A stretch of DNA of 60,502 nucleotides from Bacteroidales bacterium. GTDB lineage: Bacteria; Bacteroidota; Bacteroidia; Bacteroidales; VadinHA17. The stretch covers positions 1 to 60,502 of the forward strand of contig PLML01000107.1 in NCBI GenBank assembly GCA_003141525.1, given 5' to 3'. Below, in pieces: positions 34,623 through 44,125 of this stretch. The notes under the pieces are model-generated. The model worked only from the letters and a program-made list of their open reading frames with translations. It was not told the DNA's origin and did not search any database. The position numbers and the translations under genes are program-made. How positions within the stretch are numbered: the stretch's first letter is position 1; every line of letters starts with the position of its first letter.

Positions 34623-35630
34623 TTGATTCTCTTCTTATTATTAAGCATTATTTTTTTTCTGGGATTTCTTTCCTACCTTCTTACATATCTGATCAGGAAT
34701 TTTGCTATCAGGAACAGAATGGTAGAAATTCCCAATGAAAGAAGTCTGCATGATATTCCAGTGCCAAAAGGTGGCGGAGTTGCAATTACGCTTACGTGGT
34801 ACATCGGAATAACAATATTGTTTTTTCTAGGGGTCATCGAACGTAGTTTGTATTTCGCCCTGCTAAGTGGAATCATGATCGCTTTAGTGAGTCTGATCGA
34901 TGATATAAAAGGTCTTAAACCTATTATCCGCCTTATAGTTCATTTCTTAACAGCTATTTTGGCTTTTTACTTTTTGAAGGGCCTTCGACCATTGGTAATG
35001 CCTGAAATTAGCTTTAATTATAACTACCTTATCTATCCTTTAGCAATAATTGGAATGGTATGGTTTATAAATCTGTTTAACTTCATGGATGGAGTGGATG
35101 GTTTTGCCTCTGTTGAAGTTATAACCATTTCTGCAGTCCTGTTTGTAATGTCCTGGAATATAATAACCATTTTATTGATTGTATGTGTGACGGGCTTTTT
35201 GTGCTGGAACTGGCCTAAAGCAAAAATATTTATGGGTGATGTCGGAAGTACTCAGCTTGGTTTTGTACTGATTGTTCTTGGAATATATTTTCATAATACT
35301 TTAGAGTTTTCAATTCTTAACTGGATAATGCTGACCTCTCCATTTTGGTTCGATGCCACGCTGACCTTATTCAGAAGGTGGCGAAATAAGGAGAAATTAA
35401 GTGAAGCGCATCGTAAACATGTTTATCAAAGGATAGTTCAGGCGGGTTTTTCTCATAAAAAAGTTAACATATTTCTGATTCTTATAAATCTGTTTATTAT
35501 AGCTCTGATTATATTATACCGGGAATTTAAATTTTTGCAAATCCCACTTTTCGGACTTAGTCTTTTAGTTTTCTACCTTATTACCAAAACTATTGACCGC
35601 AGAGTTCCCTTCGAAAAGAAAAAGGAATGA
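34623..35630 (+). CDS. WbpL/WecA-type polytopic phosphoglycosyltransferase
   Basis: 335 aa with about 10-11 membrane segments. Signatures are RSLHDIPVPKGGGVAI, SLIDDIKGL (Mg-binding DD), NLFNFMDGVDG and IFMGDVGSTQLGF, in the MraY/WecA order, with HRKHVYQR as the C-terminal basic loop. It transfers an N-acetyl-hexosamine-1-phosphate to undecaprenyl phosphate. It is the second initiating enzyme here and is of a different superfamily from the one at 27375. TTG is the apparent start. Confidence 0.92.
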   Translation: MILFLLLSIIFFLGFLSYLLTYLIRNFAIRNRMVEIPNERSLHDIPVPKGGGVAITLTWYIGITILFFLGVIERSLYFALLSGIMIALVSLIDDIKGLKPIIRLIVHFLTAILAFYFLKGLRPLVMPEISFNYNYLIYPLAIIGMVWFINLFNFMDGVDGFASVEVITISAVLFVMSWNIITILLIVCVTGFLCWNWPKAKIFMGDVGSTQLGFVLIVLGIYFHNTLEFSILNWIMLTSPFWFDATLTLFRRWRNKEKLSEAHRKHVYQRIVQAGFSHKKVNIFLILINLFIIALIILYREFKFLQIPLFGLSLLVFYLITKTIDRRVPFEKKKE

Positions 35631-36937
35631 AGAAAATCGAATTTAAATTCTTTACCAATATTCTGCTGCGATCTGAGTTGTTGCGAAGTGCTTCAATATT
35701 GATAACAGGCACTGTAATTGCCCAGTTGATCTCTATTCTTCTGCAACCGTTCCTGAGACGGTTCTTCTCACCTCAGATATTCGGGATTTATTCAGTTTAT
35801 TGGAGTTTGATAGGTATCATAATAGTGATTTCTTCCCTCCGATATGACGATGCCATTGTTCTTCCCAAAACAGATAAAGAATCGGCAAACGTTTTAGGAT
35901 TGTCACTTATATTCAGCTTCTGTTTCGATCTCCTTCTTTTTTTAATAGTTCTAATAATGGGTGGTAAGATCATAACATTTCTGAATCTTCCGTCAACCTT
36001 TCCTGTTTGGATATTATATATCATTCCCCTAAGCGCTTTTCTTTATAATTCTTCTCAGTGTCTTAATTATTGGCTGGTAAGGAAAAAAAAGTTTTATGCA
36101 GTTTCAGTAAATAAATTGACCAGAAGAAGCGCAGAAGGAATTTCGCAGGTAAGCTTTGCGTTGATAAGGAATTATAATGGATTAATTTACAGTGATATAG
36201 TTGGCCAGACAGCGAATGTTCTCACTGTTATATATCAAACCTTTAAAAATGGTCTGACATTCAGATCAATAAGCCTGATCAAGCTAAAATATGTATTTAA
36301 AAAGTATAAGGATTTTCCAAAATTCAACCTTATCCCTGCATTTATGAGCACGTGCAGTTTCATGTTACCTCCTATTTTTATTAATAAATTTTTTTCATCC
36401 GAATCTGCAGGTTATTTTGATCTCGCCAAGCTCTTGCTATCAGTTCCTTTGGGTCTTGTTGCAACAGCTTTTTCAAGTGTTTTACTTCAGCGTATTTCTG
36501 AGAAATTTAATAAAAGAGCCAGTTTCTTATCTGACCTCAGACCTGTTATTATCATCGTAAGCCTTATTTCTTTGATTGAAATAATTGCAATTACTTTTTT
36601 TGGAGAAATGCTTTTTAAAATAGTATTCGGCGATATATGGATATTTTCAGGAAAAATTTCCAGAATTCTGGTATGGTCATTTTCTTTTAATTTCATTGTT
36701 TCAACCTTTACCACAATCTTTGTCTCAATGAGACGAATAAAGACATATAGCATGTATCAGCTATTCTACTTCACAGCTATACTTTCCCTTCTGTTTTTCA
36801 AAAGCCTGGGATTCGTTGAGTTTCTTAAAATTTATGTAATCATAGAGGTCATTTGTTATAGCGTACTCACTTGCATTATGGTATTTATAATTACCAGGTA
36901 CGAACATTCATTAAAGGTAAGTCAGCTACATTTATAA
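35627..36937 (+). CDS. wzx: Wzx-type polysaccharide flippase (second copy)
   Basis: 436 aa, about 12 membrane segments, with ITGTVIAQLISILLQPFLRR at the N-terminus, a hallmark of O-antigen flippases of the polysaccharide-synthesis family. It overlaps the WbpL-type gene by 4 bp, so the initiator and flippase are co-translated and likely belong to the same glycan. It is distinct in sequence from the flippase at 17724. Confidence 0.88.
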   Translation: MKKIEFKFFTNILLRSELLRSASILITGTVIAQLISILLQPFLRRFFSPQIFGIYSVYWSLIGIIIVISSLRYDDAIVLPKTDKESANVLGLSLIFSFCFDLLLFLIVLIMGGKIITFLNLPSTFPVWILYIIPLSAFLYNSSQCLNYWLVRKKKFYAVSVNKLTRRSAEGISQVSFALIRNYNGLIYSDIVGQTANVLTVIYQTFKNGLTFRSISLIKLKYVFKKYKDFPKFNLIPAFMSTCSFMLPPIFINKFFSSESAGYFDLAKLLLSVPLGLVATAFSSVLLQRISEKFNKRASFLSDLRPVIIIVSLISLIEIIAITFFGEMLFKIVFGDIWIFSGKISRILVWSFSFNFIVSTFTTIFVSMRRIKTYSMYQLFYFTAILSLLFFKSLGFVEFLKIYVIIEVICYSVLTCIMVFIITRYEHSLKVSQLHL

Positions 36938-36981
36938 GCATTTATCCTCTTTCCTGTGGTCATCAAGTTTTAATTTGTAGT

Positions 36982-38193
36982 ATGAGCTTTAAGTTATTTA
37001 GTATAAGTTCGATGTATCAGGGATACCTTGACTCATTTTACAGGAAAAATCCACAAACAAAAGAACTGGTGTATAATGATCACCTGAATCTATTGATGAA
37101 TGACGCCACGGAATTTGCTGCATCTTATATAAGGAACTTCCGGAATCTTGGAATAGAAACAAAGTGTGTGATTTCAAACGATAATCTTTTACAACGCAAA
37201 TGGAAGTCGGAAAACAAACTGAACTCAGATAAAAACAGTGATATTCTGTTTGAACAAATCAATTCATTTAAACCCGAGATCCTTTGGATTGAAGATTTAA
37301 GCCAATTAAACAGTGACTGGTTTAACAATGTGAGAAAAAAAATCAAAACTGTAAAATTAATAGTTGCTTATCATTGCGCTCCTTATAATAAGGTTCTTCT
37401 TGATAAGCTTAAAAATGTTGATTTTATTATTACATGTACCCCCGGTTTAAAACAGTCTTTTGAACAAGAAGGATTAAAAGCTTATCTGGTATATCATGGT
37501 TTTGATGCTGAATTGCTGAAAAGAGTCGAAAGGAGGGGTGATTCACATATTAAAAATCTTGTTTTTTCAGGTTCATTAATTACAGGTGGCAGATTTCACA
37601 ATTCAAGGATAAACCTTATTGAAAGTCTGATAAGAGAAAAGATCGACCTTGCTCTTTATGCTACTCTTGAAAAAAACTTTAGAATAAGGGCAAAACAACT
37701 AATTTTCAGTGTGACCGGCATTCTGAAAAAACTAAAAATGGAAAGTTTAGCTAATAAAATTCCATTTTTTGAACACGGTCAGTCTCCTGTTCAGGGCTAT
37801 TCTGATGCACTTAAAGGATCGAATCATCCATCTCTTTATGGTATCGGCATGTATAATCTGTTTAATACCTCAAAAATTGTTTTAAATATCCATATTGGCG
37901 TAGCGGCAGATTATGCCGGGAATATGAGGATGTTTGAAGTAACCGGAGTAGGCAGTTGTCTGCTCACAGATAACAAAAAGAATATGAAAGACCTTTTCGA
38001 AGTAAATAAGGAAGTAGTGGTATATGATAGCCCGGAAGACTGTATAGATAAGGTTAAGTGGCTTCTGCAGCACGAACATGAACGAGAAGAAATAGCCCGG
38101 TCGGGCCAGAGAAAAACACTGGAGATGCACACTGTTGAAAATAGATGCAAATCGATAATTGATATTATAAATAATGAATTATCGTTGTCTTAG
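36982..38193 (+). CDS. GT-B-type glycosyltransferase (CgeB/GT4-like)
   Basis: 403 aa from ATG 36982. A longer frame reaching back to 36871 overlaps the flippase and adds an unrelated basic tail, so I reject that start. There is an N-terminal Rossmann half (SFKLFSISSMYQGYLDSFY, IVAYHCAPYN) and a C-terminal half with YGIGMYNLFNTSKIVLNIH and EVTGVGSCLLTDNK. The latter is the donor-binding pattern of CgeB-like/glycosyl transferase group 1 proteins. The specific sugar is unknown. Confidence 0.8.
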   Translation: MSFKLFSISSMYQGYLDSFYRKNPQTKELVYNDHLNLLMNDATEFAASYIRNFRNLGIETKCVISNDNLLQRKWKSENKLNSDKNSDILFEQINSFKPEILWIEDLSQLNSDWFNNVRKKIKTVKLIVAYHCAPYNKVLLDKLKNVDFIITCTPGLKQSFEQEGLKAYLVYHGFDAELLKRVERRGDSHIKNLVFSGSLITGGRFHNSRINLIESLIREKIDLALYATLEKNFRIRAKQLIFSVTGILKKLKMESLANKIPFFEHGQSPVQGYSDALKGSNHPSLYGIGMYNLFNTSKIVLNIHIGVAADYAGNMRMFEVTGVGSCLLTDNKKNMKDLFEVNKEVVVYDSPEDCIDKVKWLLQHEHEREEIARSGQRKTLEMHTVENRCKSIIDIINNELSLS

Positions 38194-38217
38194 CGATTGA
38201 AGCTTTCATAGAAGTTG

Positions 38218-39012
38218 ATGAATAAAAAAGTAATTAAGGATTTAATCCCACCTGTTTTTCTGAGAAAGATAACCGGAATCTTCTACGGGTGGTACGGTAA
38301 TTTTTCTTCATGGGAGGAAGCAAAGAAAAATAGCTCAGGATATGATTCAAAGGAGATATTAAAAAAAGTGACAGGTTCAGCTTTAAAGGTGAAAAATGGA
38401 TTTGCTGTCTATGAAAGAGATTCACTGATCTTTGATCACATTGAGTATTCTTTTCCACTGTTATCGGGATTATTGTGGATAGCGGGACGGAACAATGGAA
38501 AACTGAATGTTATGGATTTTGGAGGATCACTGGGCAGCAGTTATTTTCAAAATAAATTTTTCCTTGATACTCTCTCAGACGTAAACTGGTGTATAGTTGA
38601 ACAACCTGAATTTGTTAAGACAGGAAGTGAAAAATTTGAGGATCAGAGACTTCATTTCTTCAATTCAATAGATGAATGCCTGAAATCCTGTGATGTTCAT
38701 TTGGTCTTATTATCAAGTGTTCTGCAATACATTGAGGAGCCTTATAGCTTGTTGGATAAAATAATAATGAAAAACCCTGAATACATAATAATTGACAGGA
38801 CGCCGTTTGTGAAAGGGAATGACAGAATTACAGTACAAACGGTAAATCCGAAAATATATAAGGGAAGTTATCCATGCTGGTTTTTCGATGAAGAAAAATT
38901 TATCTCTTCGCTGACGAGAGAATACAAATTAGTTCTGGAATTTGATGCACTTGACAAAGCAAATATTTCATCAGAATTCAAGGGATTTATTTTTCAAAAA
39001 TTAAATCATTAA
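38218..39012 (+). CDS. TIGR04325-type methyltransferase
   Basis: 264 aa from ATG 38218, one codon after an alternative TTG. FYGWYGNFSSWEEAKKNSSG at the N-terminus and NVMDFGGSLGSSYFQ are characteristic of the TIGR04325 family of putative methyltransferases found in surface-polysaccharide clusters. VLLSSVLQYIEEPY is the usual post-motif region. The acceptor is unknown. It is co-directional with its neighbours, with a 24-bp gap upstream. Confidence 0.83.
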   Translation: MNKKVIKDLIPPVFLRKITGIFYGWYGNFSSWEEAKKNSSGYDSKEILKKVTGSALKVKNGFAVYERDSLIFDHIEYSFPLLSGLLWIAGRNNGKLNVMDFGGSLGSSYFQNKFFLDTLSDVNWCIVEQPEFVKTGSEKFEDQRLHFFNSIDECLKSCDVHLVLLSSVLQYIEEPYSLLDKIIMKNPEYIIIDRTPFVKGNDRITVQTVNPKIYKGSYPCWFFDEEKFISSLTREYKLVLEFDALDKANISSEFKGFIFQKLNH

Positions 39013-39063
39013 AATCCCAGATAGAATTAACCTCCTGAGAAATTTTCTTAACTTAAATGAATC

Positions 39064-40008
39064 ATGAGAAAAAATAATTTTAAAGTATCTGTCATAGTCC
39101 CGATATACAATGAGGAAGAATGTATATTGACACTTGCCGAAAGGGTTGTAAAGGTACTTGAAAATTACCATGAGTATGAAATACTTTTTATTGATGATGG
39201 CAGCAAGGATAGTACTTTGGAAATCTTAAGAAAACTGAATTCCGATAATAGAAAAATCAACTTCCTGTCCTTTTCAAGAAATTTTGGACATCAAAATGCT
39301 TTAAGGGCAGGAACTCGACGTGCTGACGGTGATTGTATCATTTCTATTGACGGTGACCTTCAACACCCGCCTGAATTAATACCCGATTTGATTAACAAAT
39401 GGATTGAGGGTTATGATATAGTTTATACAATAAGAAAAGACGGAAAAAAGATTCCGGTTCTTAAAAAGGTTACTTCCAGACTTTTTTATAAGTTAATGAA
39501 TGCAATATCGGATATAAATTTGCAACATGGTGAAGCAGATTTCAGACTACTTGATAAAAATGCAGCTGCCGAGCTGAATAATTTAAATGAAAATGCACTT
39601 TTTTTCCGGGGCATGGTAAAGTGGCTTGGATTTAATCAAACTGGTATTGAATATATTCCCGATGACAGAAAGTGGGGTAAAACGAAATATTCACGGAAAA
39701 AGATGTTTGATCTTGCTATTTCAGGGATAACCAGTTTTAGTATTAAACCTCTTCGTGTCTCTATAATTATTGGCATTTCAATTGCATTTTTATCGCTTCT
39801 GTACGGCCTATATGCTTTATATATCAAATTCTTTACAGACAACTCAATTGAAGGATGGGCCTCGGTTTTTTTTATGGTCACTTTCATCGGAGGTATTCAA
39901 TTAATCATTCTTGGTATTATCGGGGAATATATAGGTAATATATTTCTTGAATCCAAAAAACGTCCGCATTATATAATCAAAGAGGATAGTTCAGACCTTC
40001 TTAAATAA
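39064..40008 (+). CDS. Polyprenyl-phosphate glycosyltransferase (GtrB/DPM1-like)
   Basis: 314 aa. A GT2 domain (VIVPIYNEEECI, FIDDGSKDST, SIDGDLQHPPELIP) is followed by two C-terminal membrane segments (about 235-257 and 268-292), the GtrB/ArnC plan. It loads a single sugar onto undecaprenyl phosphate for use by a periplasmic GT-C enzyme. The following gene encodes just such a membrane protein. No GtrA-like flippase is seen. Confidence 0.9.
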   Translation: MRKNNFKVSVIVPIYNEEECILTLAERVVKVLENYHEYEILFIDDGSKDSTLEILRKLNSDNRKINFLSFSRNFGHQNALRAGTRRADGDCIISIDGDLQHPPELIPDLINKWIEGYDIVYTIRKDGKKIPVLKKVTSRLFYKLMNAISDINLQHGEADFRLLDKNAAAELNNLNENALFFRGMVKWLGFNQTGIEYIPDDRKWGKTKYSRKKMFDLAISGITSFSIKPLRVSIIIGISIAFLSLLYGLYALYIKFFTDNSIEGWASVFFMVTFIGGIQLIILGIIGEYIGNIFLESKKRPHYIIKEDSSDLLK

Positions 40009-40051
40009 GCAGTCAGAAATACCTTTGATAATCAATCAGATAGTTTAATTA

Positions 40052-41557
40052 ATGGCAAACAAGGAGGACAAAATTGTTATAATATCCCTGGTATTACTGG
40101 TTTTTCTTTTTCTTCTTATCTCGAAAACGTTAAACTCCGGTTTCCATTTTGTGGATGATCATGAAGTCATCAAAATCAAAAATGAATTAAAATCAACGTC
40201 ATTAATCACTGTTTCAGAGAACTGGGTAAGAGATGATTTAAATAATAATGGCCGGTTCAGGCCATTCTATTATATCCAAAGGGTGATTGAAACCAAACTG
40301 TTAGGATCGGATTTCTTTTTATGGTCTCTGTACAACGCGATTCTTTTTTGTCTGGCGCTGATTTTCTTCTATCTGGCAATGCGGAACATGAAATTCGGTT
40401 TAGGAGAATCAATTGCATTTTTAATAATAACATTTATTGGTCCCCAGAGCTCTGTCTGGTGGAGATTAGGCCCAGGAGAAAGCCTAGGGATGGCTTTACT
40501 TGGTTTTTCCTTTTATTTTATGTCGAAATCTCTGTATAAGAGGAATTACCAATTATACAATATTCTATTTATCTTATTCCTCATCCTTGCTTCGTTAACC
40601 AAAGAAAGCTTCCTAATAATCATTCCGGCTATAATAATTTTCAAGATTTGGAATGAGAAAACTTATATCTGGTCCTCCTTAAAAGAATCAGTTCATAAAA
40701 ACCTGGTTCTTGTTATACCGCTGGCAATTTTTGCAATAGAGTTAATCATCATTAAATATTATGTGGGAACGGCTTATTCAGGACTTGATACTAATTTTAT
40801 AAACAACATCACCAGTATATTATCGACAAGTTTACACTTTGCAAAAACATATATTAATCTGCTTATTACCGGATTATTAATATTAATGATCAGAAGATAC
40901 TTAAAAAATCCTCCGGTAAGAATTAATCTACTGTCACTTTCTTTTTTGCTGTTGATAATTGCACCTAACATAGTCCTGTATGCGAAGACAGGATTAGTTG
41001 AACGCTATCTGTTACCATCATCGCTGGGTCTAGGTTTTTTTGTTGCTTCCATAATAAAAGGGATTGATAAGGATCAGGTATGGTTTAAGAAAATAGTCCT
41101 GGCATTCATAATTATTTCATTTTTACCTTATATGGTTACCTCTTTTGCCAGTGCAGTAAAATTTTCAAAAGAAGGCTATGCCACCAAAAGACTATTGTCA
41201 GCAGTATCGACAAACTACAGGAAAGGTTCGCAGTTGCTGGTTATTGTCGATCCTGTTGAGTCTTACGAAAAATCGGTTTCACTTAAAACTTATTTATTTT
41301 ATGAGGAAGAAATCGATCTTTTCGGTTATCCTATTGTAAAGGATGATAAAAATGCTGATTACCAGGGATACGTTGATGGGTGGAAATCATATTTTTACGG
41401 AAGTCAATACGAGAATATGACTTCACAGCCTGAACTTCTGATCTTTCTTGATACTAAAATGGTTGACAATTTCTTTGTAAAATCCAACCTTTTAAGGAAT
41501 GAATATCTGCCAGTTAATATGGGTAGCTCGCCTTTTGCTTTATTGAAAAAAATATAG
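40052..41557 (+). CDS. GT-C-type membrane glycosyltransferase (Gtr-like partner)
   Basis: 501 aa with about 11 membrane segments. A first periplasmic loop contains FHFVDDHEV, where an acidic pair early in the protein is the usual GT-C catalytic feature, then WVRDDLNNNGRFRPFYY. The last 130 residues are soluble. Directly after a GtrB-like gene, it likely moves the lipid-carried sugar to the repeat unit in the periplasm as a side branch. Sequence-level family is not certain. Confidence 0.7.
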   Translation: MANKEDKIVIISLVLLVFLFLLISKTLNSGFHFVDDHEVIKIKNELKSTSLITVSENWVRDDLNNNGRFRPFYYIQRVIETKLLGSDFFLWSLYNAILFCLALIFFYLAMRNMKFGLGESIAFLIITFIGPQSSVWWRLGPGESLGMALLGFSFYFMSKSLYKRNYQLYNILFILFLILASLTKESFLIIIPAIIIFKIWNEKTYIWSSLKESVHKNLVLVIPLAIFAIELIIIKYYVGTAYSGLDTNFINNITSILSTSLHFAKTYINLLITGLLILMIRRYLKNPPVRINLLSLSFLLLIIAPNIVLYAKTGLVERYLLPSSLGLGFFVASIIKGIDKDQVWFKKIVLAFIIISFLPYMVTSFASAVKFSKEGYATKRLLSAVSTNYRKGSQLLVIVDPVESYEKSVSLKTYLFYEEEIDLFGYPIVKDDKNADYQGYVDGWKSYFYGSQYENMTSQPELLIFLDTKMVDNFFVKSNLLRNEYLPVNMGSSPFALLKKI

Positions 41558-41664
41558 TTGCGATTATTCCCTCTCGCAGATTATAAATTCTTTCCAATTA
41601 TCTAAGCAATTTCTATAAAATCATTAAGTTCCATAAACTATATAAAAAATAAATTCTTTTTCAG

Positions 41665-42642
41665 TTGAATAACTTTTGTACTTTATTTGATTCTTTTTAT
41701 CTCAGCCGGGGGTTGGCTATGTTTGAATCTCTTAATGATCATTCATCAGATTTTCATCTGTTCATTTTTGCATTTGATGGCATAACAAATGAGATTCTTA
41801 TTAGTCTCAATTTGAATAAAGTAACTGTAGTGTCACTGGAAGAATTTGAAACGCCTGAATTAAAAGAGGTAAAGAAGGAGAGGAGCAAAGCAGAGTATTG
41901 CTGGACATGCACTCCTTCCATAATTTATCATGTCTTTAAAAATTATAATGTGTCTGATTGCACCTATATCGACTCAGATCTGCTTTTTTACTCTGATCCT
42001 GCCATACTTTTATCTGAATTGGATCAGCATAAAAAAAATGTCCTGGTCACAGAGCACAGGTTTTCGTATTTGCCTCGATTGTATGAAGAAAAACGGGCAG
42101 GAAGATTCTGTGTCCAGTTTTTGACTTTCAGGAATGAGGAAAGTAGTTTGGGAATCCTGGACAAATGGAGGAAACAATGTATGAATTGGTGCTATGCCCG
42201 GTATGAGGAAGGGAAGTTTGGTGATCAGAAATATCTTGATGAATGGCCTGAAATTTATTCTAATATTCAAATTCTTCAACATTCAGGTGGGGGAATTGCC
42301 CCGTGGAATCTTCAGCAATATATTTTTAGAAAAAATGGGGAATCTATTACTGGAAAGGTTAAGAAAACCGGCACAGCTTTTGAAGTAGTCTTTTATCATT
42401 TTCAATATGTCAAGTTTCTGGAAAATGGTTCTTATGATGTCGGATGGTACCTCATTTCATCACATATTAAGAAATTATTCTATAAACCATACCTGAAGAA
42501 AATTGAAGCTATTGAAACAAAATTGCATAACTTAAATTTAAACTATCATAAAGGCTTCACTAACTTTAAATCCGACAGCTTCAAAAACATTCTGAAAACC
42601 GGAATTAAGAAAGTATTAAGATATAATATAATGAACATCTGA
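41665..42642 (+). CDS. GT8-like glycosyltransferase
   Basis: 325 aa from a TTG start whose NNFCTLFDSFYLSRGLAMFE matches the expected N-terminus. CTYIDSDLLFYSDP supplies the DxD metal site, and FGDQKYLDEWPEIY with LQHSGGGIAPWN are conserved acceptor/donor loops of proteins of this type. No membrane segments are seen. The sugar is unknown. An approximately 107-bp gap precedes it with no obvious hairpin. Confidence 0.78.
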   Translation: MNNFCTLFDSFYLSRGLAMFESLNDHSSDFHLFIFAFDGITNEILISLNLNKVTVVSLEEFETPELKEVKKERSKAEYCWTCTPSIIYHVFKNYNVSDCTYIDSDLLFYSDPAILLSELDQHKKNVLVTEHRFSYLPRLYEEKRAGRFCVQFLTFRNEESSLGILDKWRKQCMNWCYARYEEGKFGDQKYLDEWPEIYSNIQILQHSGGGIAPWNLQQYIFRKNGESITGKVKKTGTAFEVVFYHFQYVKFLENGSYDVGWYLISSHIKKLFYKPYLKKIEAIETKLHNLNLNYHKGFTNFKSDSFKNILKTGIKKVLRYNIMNI

Positions 42643-42647
42643 GCATA

Positions 42648-43013
42648 ATGGCATATACTATTGATTTGGAAACACATACGGATATTCGTGGGAATCTTAC
42701 GGTTATCGAAAATGTTTTTCCATTTAAGATTGAAAGAGTTTTCTACATTTACGGTGTCGATAAATCAGCACGGGGTGGACACCGGCATCACAAAACCATC
42801 CAGGCAGCTGTGTGCATACAGGGAGAATGTAAAATATATAATAATGATGGTAAAAATGAGAAGGTTTTTCTCCTCAACAAACCATCAAAATGTGTTCTGC
42901 TTGAACCTGCAGACTGGCACCAGATGTATGATTTCTCGGACAATGCCATTTTGATGGTACTCGCATCTGAGAAGTTTGATAAGGATGACTATATATTTGA
43001 AAAATATGATTGA
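42648..43013 (+). CDS. FdtA/QdtA-type sugar 3,4-ketoisomerase (cupin)
   Basis: 121 aa. DIRGNLTVIE, RVFYIYGVDKSARGGHRHHK and the C-terminal WHQMYDFSDNAILMVLAS are the signature of WxcM-like dTDP-4-keto-6-deoxyglucose 3,4-ketoisomerases. With the downstream aminotransferase it would yield a 3-amino-3,6-dideoxy sugar such as Fuc3N or Qui3N. No rmlA/rmlB and no FdtC acetyltransferase are adjacent. It lies 5 bp after the GT8-like gene. Confidence 0.88.
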   Translation: MAYTIDLETHTDIRGNLTVIENVFPFKIERVFYIYGVDKSARGGHRHHKTIQAAVCIQGECKIYNNDGKNEKVFLLNKPSKCVLLEPADWHQMYDFSDNAILMVLASEKFDKDDYIFEKYD

Positions 43014-43090
43014 ATACAAATATGTTATTATAATCTTAGTCATATTTTTAACAATGATCATGATTTTCTAAATTACTGGAATGAGGGGAG

Positions 43091-44107
43091 ATGAATAAAT
43101 TAAAATTTGCAATTATCGGGTGCGGCAGAATAGCGGACAGGCATGCCGAACAGATTAACCGCTTAGCCATTTTGCAGGCTGTTTGCGACAAGGTTGAATC
43201 TCGTGCTGTTCAGCTGGGGAAAAAATACAGATCAAAAATATTTTCCAATTATGAGGATTTATTATTGAAAGAAAAAGGTCTGGATGTTATTTCAGTTTGC
43301 ACTCCTAACGGATTACATGCAGAGCAATCGATCAAGGCATTCCGTAATGGATTTCATGTTCTTTGTGAAAAGCCCATGGCAATTAGTGTATTCGATTGTG
43401 GCGAAATGATTAAGGAAGCAGAAAAAGCGAACAAAAGACTTTTTGTTGTTAAACAGAACAGGTATAATCCACCGGTACGTGCAATTAAGGATGCACTTGA
43501 CGAAAACCGGCTTGGAAAAATACTTAGTGTCCAGTTGAACTGTTTCTGGAACAGGAATAAAGATTATTACTCAAAGTCTGAATGGAAGGGAACAATTAAA
43601 CTGGATGGAGGCACGCTCTTCACCCAATACAGTCATTTTATTGACCTGTTATACTGGATGTTCGGAGATATCAGAAGAGTCGAAGCCATGACAAGAAACC
43701 TGAATCATGAAAAAATAATTGAGTTTGAAGATACCGGTGTTGTAATAATAGAGTTTTATAATGGGATCATCGGGACGATAAATTATACTGTTAATAGTTT
43801 TGGGAAAAACATGGAAGGGTCCTTGACAATATTTGGAGAACTTGGAACTGTCAAGATCGGAGGCCAGTATCTGAATGAATTAGAATATCAGAATATTAAG
43901 GATTATAAAATAACTGACATACCAGAAGGAAATCCTCCAAATAATTATGGACAGTATATAGGATCCATGTCAAATCATGATAAAGTATACGAAAATGTTA
44001 TAGATGTACTTGTCAATAATGGCAGCATTGGAACTAATGGATTTGAAGGGCTTAAAACAGTCGAAATAATTGATAAAATCTATACTGCTGCCGGTAGAAA
44101 AAATTGA
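43091..44107 (+). CDS. Gfo/Idh/MocA-family sugar dehydrogenase (WlbA/WbpB-like)
   Basis: 338 aa. IIGCGRIADRHAEQI binds the dinucleotide, CEKPMAISVFDC has the catalytic EKP, and WKGTIKLDGGTLFTQYSHFID fits the UDP-N-acetylglucosaminuronate 3-dehydrogenase (WlbA/WbpB) subgroup. GAGGGGAG directly abuts the ATG. WlbA normally pairs with a WbpE/WlbC aminotransferase, which is the next gene. Unlike the Gfo/Idh gene at 9330, this one is intact. Confidence 0.87.
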   Translation: MNKLKFAIIGCGRIADRHAEQINRLAILQAVCDKVESRAVQLGKKYRSKIFSNYEDLLLKEKGLDVISVCTPNGLHAEQSIKAFRNGFHVLCEKPMAISVFDCGEMIKEAEKANKRLFVVKQNRYNPPVRAIKDALDENRLGKILSVQLNCFWNRNKDYYSKSEWKGTIKLDGGTLFTQYSHFIDLLYWMFGDIRRVEAMTRNLNHEKIIEFEDTGVVIIEFYNGIIGTINYTVNSFGKNMEGSLTIFGELGTVKIGGQYLNELEYQNIKDYKITDIPEGNPPNNYGQYIGSMSNHDKVYENVIDVLVNNGSIGTNGFEGLKTVEIIDKIYTAAGRKN

Positions 44108-44125
44108 ACTGCTTAAAGATATCTA

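Noticed and set aside
36871..36981. Upstream ATG for the GT-B glycosyltransferase
   Set aside because: It overlaps the flippase in another frame and adds non-conserved residues; ATG 36982 gives a natural start.
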